Source: Gemmatimonadota bacterium (lineage in GTDB: Bacteria > Gemmatimonadota > Gemmatimonadetes > Gemmatimonadales > Gemmatimonadaceae). Taken from it: 8,408 bases of DNA. Below the pieces are notes generated by a model. It made no database searches, was not told where the DNA came from, and saw only the letters and a list, made by a program, of their open reading frames with translations. The stretch covers positions 1 through 8,408 of the forward strand of contig PKVB01000207.1 of NCBI GenBank assembly GCA_003131365.1, in the 5' to 3' direction. Shown piece by piece: positions 7,013-8,408 of the stretch; position 1 is the first letter of the stretch; each line of letters begins with the position of its first letter. Made by a program: the position numbers and the translations under genes.

Positions 7013-8272
7013 ATGACACAGTACAACATGACCAACAATCGTGTCTACCTGCGGCGCGTCGACGACCGGGCCGGGCAGCTCAGGAAACTGGGTGGAACTT
7101 TCGACGGTGATGCCATGATTGGTTTCTGGTCGAAGGATGGCAAGACCATCTACTTCAACGAGGGCATCAAGGCCACGAACCAGCTGATGGCGCTCGACAT
7201 CGACAAGAACACCGTTCGCCAGGTGTCGAATGTCCACGCGTCGCTCAACGCCAACGAGGACGACGATTCCAGGCTGCTGCTACTGAATTACGCCGATCCC
7301 AGCACGCCCGCGACGCTGTTCACAGTCGCATCGGTCGATCAGATCCCCGTGCGCGCGAACTGGCGTCAGCTCACCGACGCCAATCCGCAGGTCCGCGGCT
7401 TCGCCCTGGGAGATGAGGAGGAGATCACCTGGAAATCGACGGACGGAAAGACAGTTGGCGGGATTCTCATCAAACCCGTTGGTTATCAACCCGGTACCCG
7501 CTACCCGCTGATCGTCGCGATTCACGGCGGGCCTGCGTCCGCCGACGTGCTCGGCTTCAATGGCGGCTACGGCGCGCAGACGTACGCCGGCGCCGGTTAC
7601 GCGGTATTGATGCCCAACTATCGCGGCTCGACGAATTACGGCGAGAAGCACAAGACCGACATCGTCGGCAACTATTTCCAGAAAGGGTACGAAGACATCA
7701 TGACCGGCGTCGACCACCTGATCTCGCAGGGAATCGTCGACAGCACCAAGATGGGAGTCCTCGGCTGGAGCGCCGGCGGACACTGGTCGAACTGGATTCT
7801 CACGCACACCAACCGGTTCAAGGCGATCAGCACTGGAGCCGGAACGTCCAACTGGATCTCGATGTACGCCGAGAGCGACGTCCAGAGAAACCGGCAGTTC
7901 TATCTCGGCAACAAGCTGCCATATGATGACTTCGATGCGTACTGGAATCAGTCGCCGCTCAAGTACATCAGGAACGCGAAGACCCCGACGATGATCCACG
8001 TCGTCGAAGGTGACCCGCGTGTGCCGCGCCCGCAGTCGGAGGAATTGTTCATGGCGCTCAAGCGTCTCGGAGTGCCGGCCGAGATGTACGTCTATCCCGG
8101 CAACACGCACGGAATCCCGGATCCCCGCAATCATCTTGTCAAATCGGTCGCCGAGATGGCGTGGATGGACTACTGGGTGAGGGGAAGCGGAAAGAAGTTC
8201 GCGTGGCGTGAAGTGCTGAAGACGCTCGACCCAGAAGGCTCTGTCGCCACAGCGACAGCAGCTTCGAACTGA
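7013..8272 (+). CDS. C-terminal part of the interrupted S9 peptidase: catalytic domain
   Basis: From ATG 7013, the first Met after the stop, the frame gives 419 residues. It holds the last propeller strands (SKDGKTIYF, coded near 7130) and a complete prolyl-oligopeptidase-type hydrolase starting near 7430. Counting from 5978, the oxyanion-loop HGGP begins at residue 516 (7523), the nucleophile elbow is GWSAGG with S598 (7769-7771), the acid is D679 in VVEGDPRVP (8012-8014), and the base is H711 in GNTHGIPDP (8108-8110). The whole triad is intact. Ala replaces the frequent Tyr of GWSYGG, a known variant. Reinitiation at 7013 would make a protein without a signal peptide, left in the cytoplasm with a fragment of propeller; no Shine-Dalgarno supports it. 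The frame ends in TGA, 11 bases before the next gene. Confidence 0.7.
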   Translation: MTQYNMTNNRVYLRRVDDRAGQLRKLGGTFDGDAMIGFWSKDGKTIYFNEGIKATNQLMALDIDKNTVRQVSNVHASLNANEDDDSRLLLLNYADPSTPATLFTVASVDQIPVRANWRQLTDANPQVRGFALGDEEEITWKSTDGKTVGGILIKPVGYQPGTRYPLIVAIHGGPASADVLGFNGGYGAQTYAGAGYAVLMPNYRGSTNYGEKHKTDIVGNYFQKGYEDIMTGVDHLISQGIVDSTKMGVLGWSAGGHWSNWILTHTNRFKAISTGAGTSNWISMYAESDVQRNRQFYLGNKLPYDDFDAYWNQSPLKYIRNAKTPTMIHVVEGDPRVPRPQSEELFMALKRLGVPAEMYVYPGNTHGIPDPRNHLVKSVAEMAWMDYWVRGSGKKFAWREVLKTLDPEGSVATATAASN

Positions 8273-8283
8273 ACATCCGACCA

Positions 8284-8408
8284 ATGACTCATTCCCGCAC
8301 ACCGCGCGTAGTTGCCACCTACGCCGCGATCCTGCTCGCCGGTGTGATCGCCTGCGCCGCCACACGCGTTGGCCAGACGGGAGTGGGACGCCTGCAGATT
8401 GTTCACGC
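8284..8408 (+). CDS. Lipoprotein N-terminus, 3'-truncated by window edge
   Basis: An open frame from ATG 8284 runs off the window (41 codons plus two bases). It starts MTHSRTPRVV, has a hydrophobic core, and meets the lipobox rule with VIAC (Cys24), so it is a predicted lipoprotein. The mature protein begins AATRVGQTGVG and then RLQIVH followed by a GCN (Ala) codon. A beta-strand LQ(I/L)(V/L)HA at this point is how some exported 5'-nucleotidase/metallophosphoesterase proteins begin, where ASD would follow; this is only a hint. It starts 11 bases after the peptidase stop, so it may share its transcript. No Shine-Dalgarno is visible. Confidence 0.65.
   Translation, partial: MTHSRTPRVVATYAAILLAGVIACAATRVGQTGVGRLQIVH

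Larger units (their letters stand above)
5978..8272 (+). pseudogene. Exported S9 peptidase gene interrupted by one in-frame TAG
   Basis: Taken as one gene it has 765 codons including the final TGA, a normal length for exported dipeptidyl/acylaminoacyl-peptidase-like S9 enzymes: signal peptide, beta-propeller, then C-terminal alpha/beta-hydrolase. Such enzymes remove short N-terminal peptides or split small peptides in the periplasm. The frame is the same before and after TAG 6986-6988 (codon 337), and no other defect is seen. The blade motif across the break reads SPDSK-stop-IAFSAPD; other blades in the same protein read SPDGKW, KDGRW and ADGRW, so the stop most likely replaces Trp (TGG to TAG). 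As written, the sequence cannot give a full-length enzyme without readthrough. A single-base sequence error would restore a normal gene. The two parts are described separately below. Confidence 0.85.

Noticed and set aside
7280..8365. Long open minus-strand frame (361 codons) opposite the second peptidase's catalytic domain.
   Set aside because: It lies antisense to a strongly conserved hydrolase domain, is Arg/Val/His-rich without recognisable motifs, and looks like the usual GC-rich shadow frame.

Overview
The window looks like a piece of chromosome from a GC-rich, Gram-negative, probably soil or environmental bacterium. Large exported S9-family peptidases, a DUF4142 lipoprotein and a remnant resembling GAF-type sensor proteins together suggest Gemmatimonadota. 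That assignment is inference from gene content and style, not from a marker gene. No phage, transposon, CRISPR or RNA gene is visible.

Layout, left to right. (1) The 3' part of a cytochrome P450 gene (+), cut by the window start, with its I-helix, ExxR and heme-cysteine motifs. (2) After an 81-base gap, a complete exported S9D-type peptidase (+) that closely resembles plant chloroplast glutamyl endopeptidase, with triad S728/D801/H835. (3) On the minus strand, a two-gene unit read from right to left: a DUF4142 lipoprotein, then a CopD-like eight-helix membrane protein. The end of the CopD-like gene overlaps the end of the S9D gene tail to tail by 38 bases. (4) A roughly 465-base stretch without an intact gene (5513-5977). 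It holds a probable decayed, internally deleted and frameshifted remnant on the minus strand, a weak terminator-like hairpin, and a divergent intergenic region with a palindrome beside an AT-rich -10-like box. (5) A second exported S9 peptidase of the dipeptidyl/acylaminoacyl-peptidase kind (+), interrupted by one in-frame TAG at 6986-6988. (6) Eleven bases later, the start of a lipoprotein gene that runs off the right end.

The window is dominated by the cell envelope: two secreted serine peptidases, two lipoproteins and one polytopic membrane protein. The two peptidases could serve periplasmic peptide breakdown, but nothing ties them into one pathway with the P450 or the CopD-like protein.

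The observation most worth checking is the broken second peptidase. Its reading frame is intact on both sides of the TAG, and its triad S598/D679/H711 is complete. The stop replaces a position that is Trp in three other propeller repeats of the same protein, which fits a single TGG to TAG change. Two other genes here end in TAG, so recoding of TAG as sense is unlikely; a recent nonsense mutation or a sequence error is more likely. I see no convincing undescribed multi-gene system.
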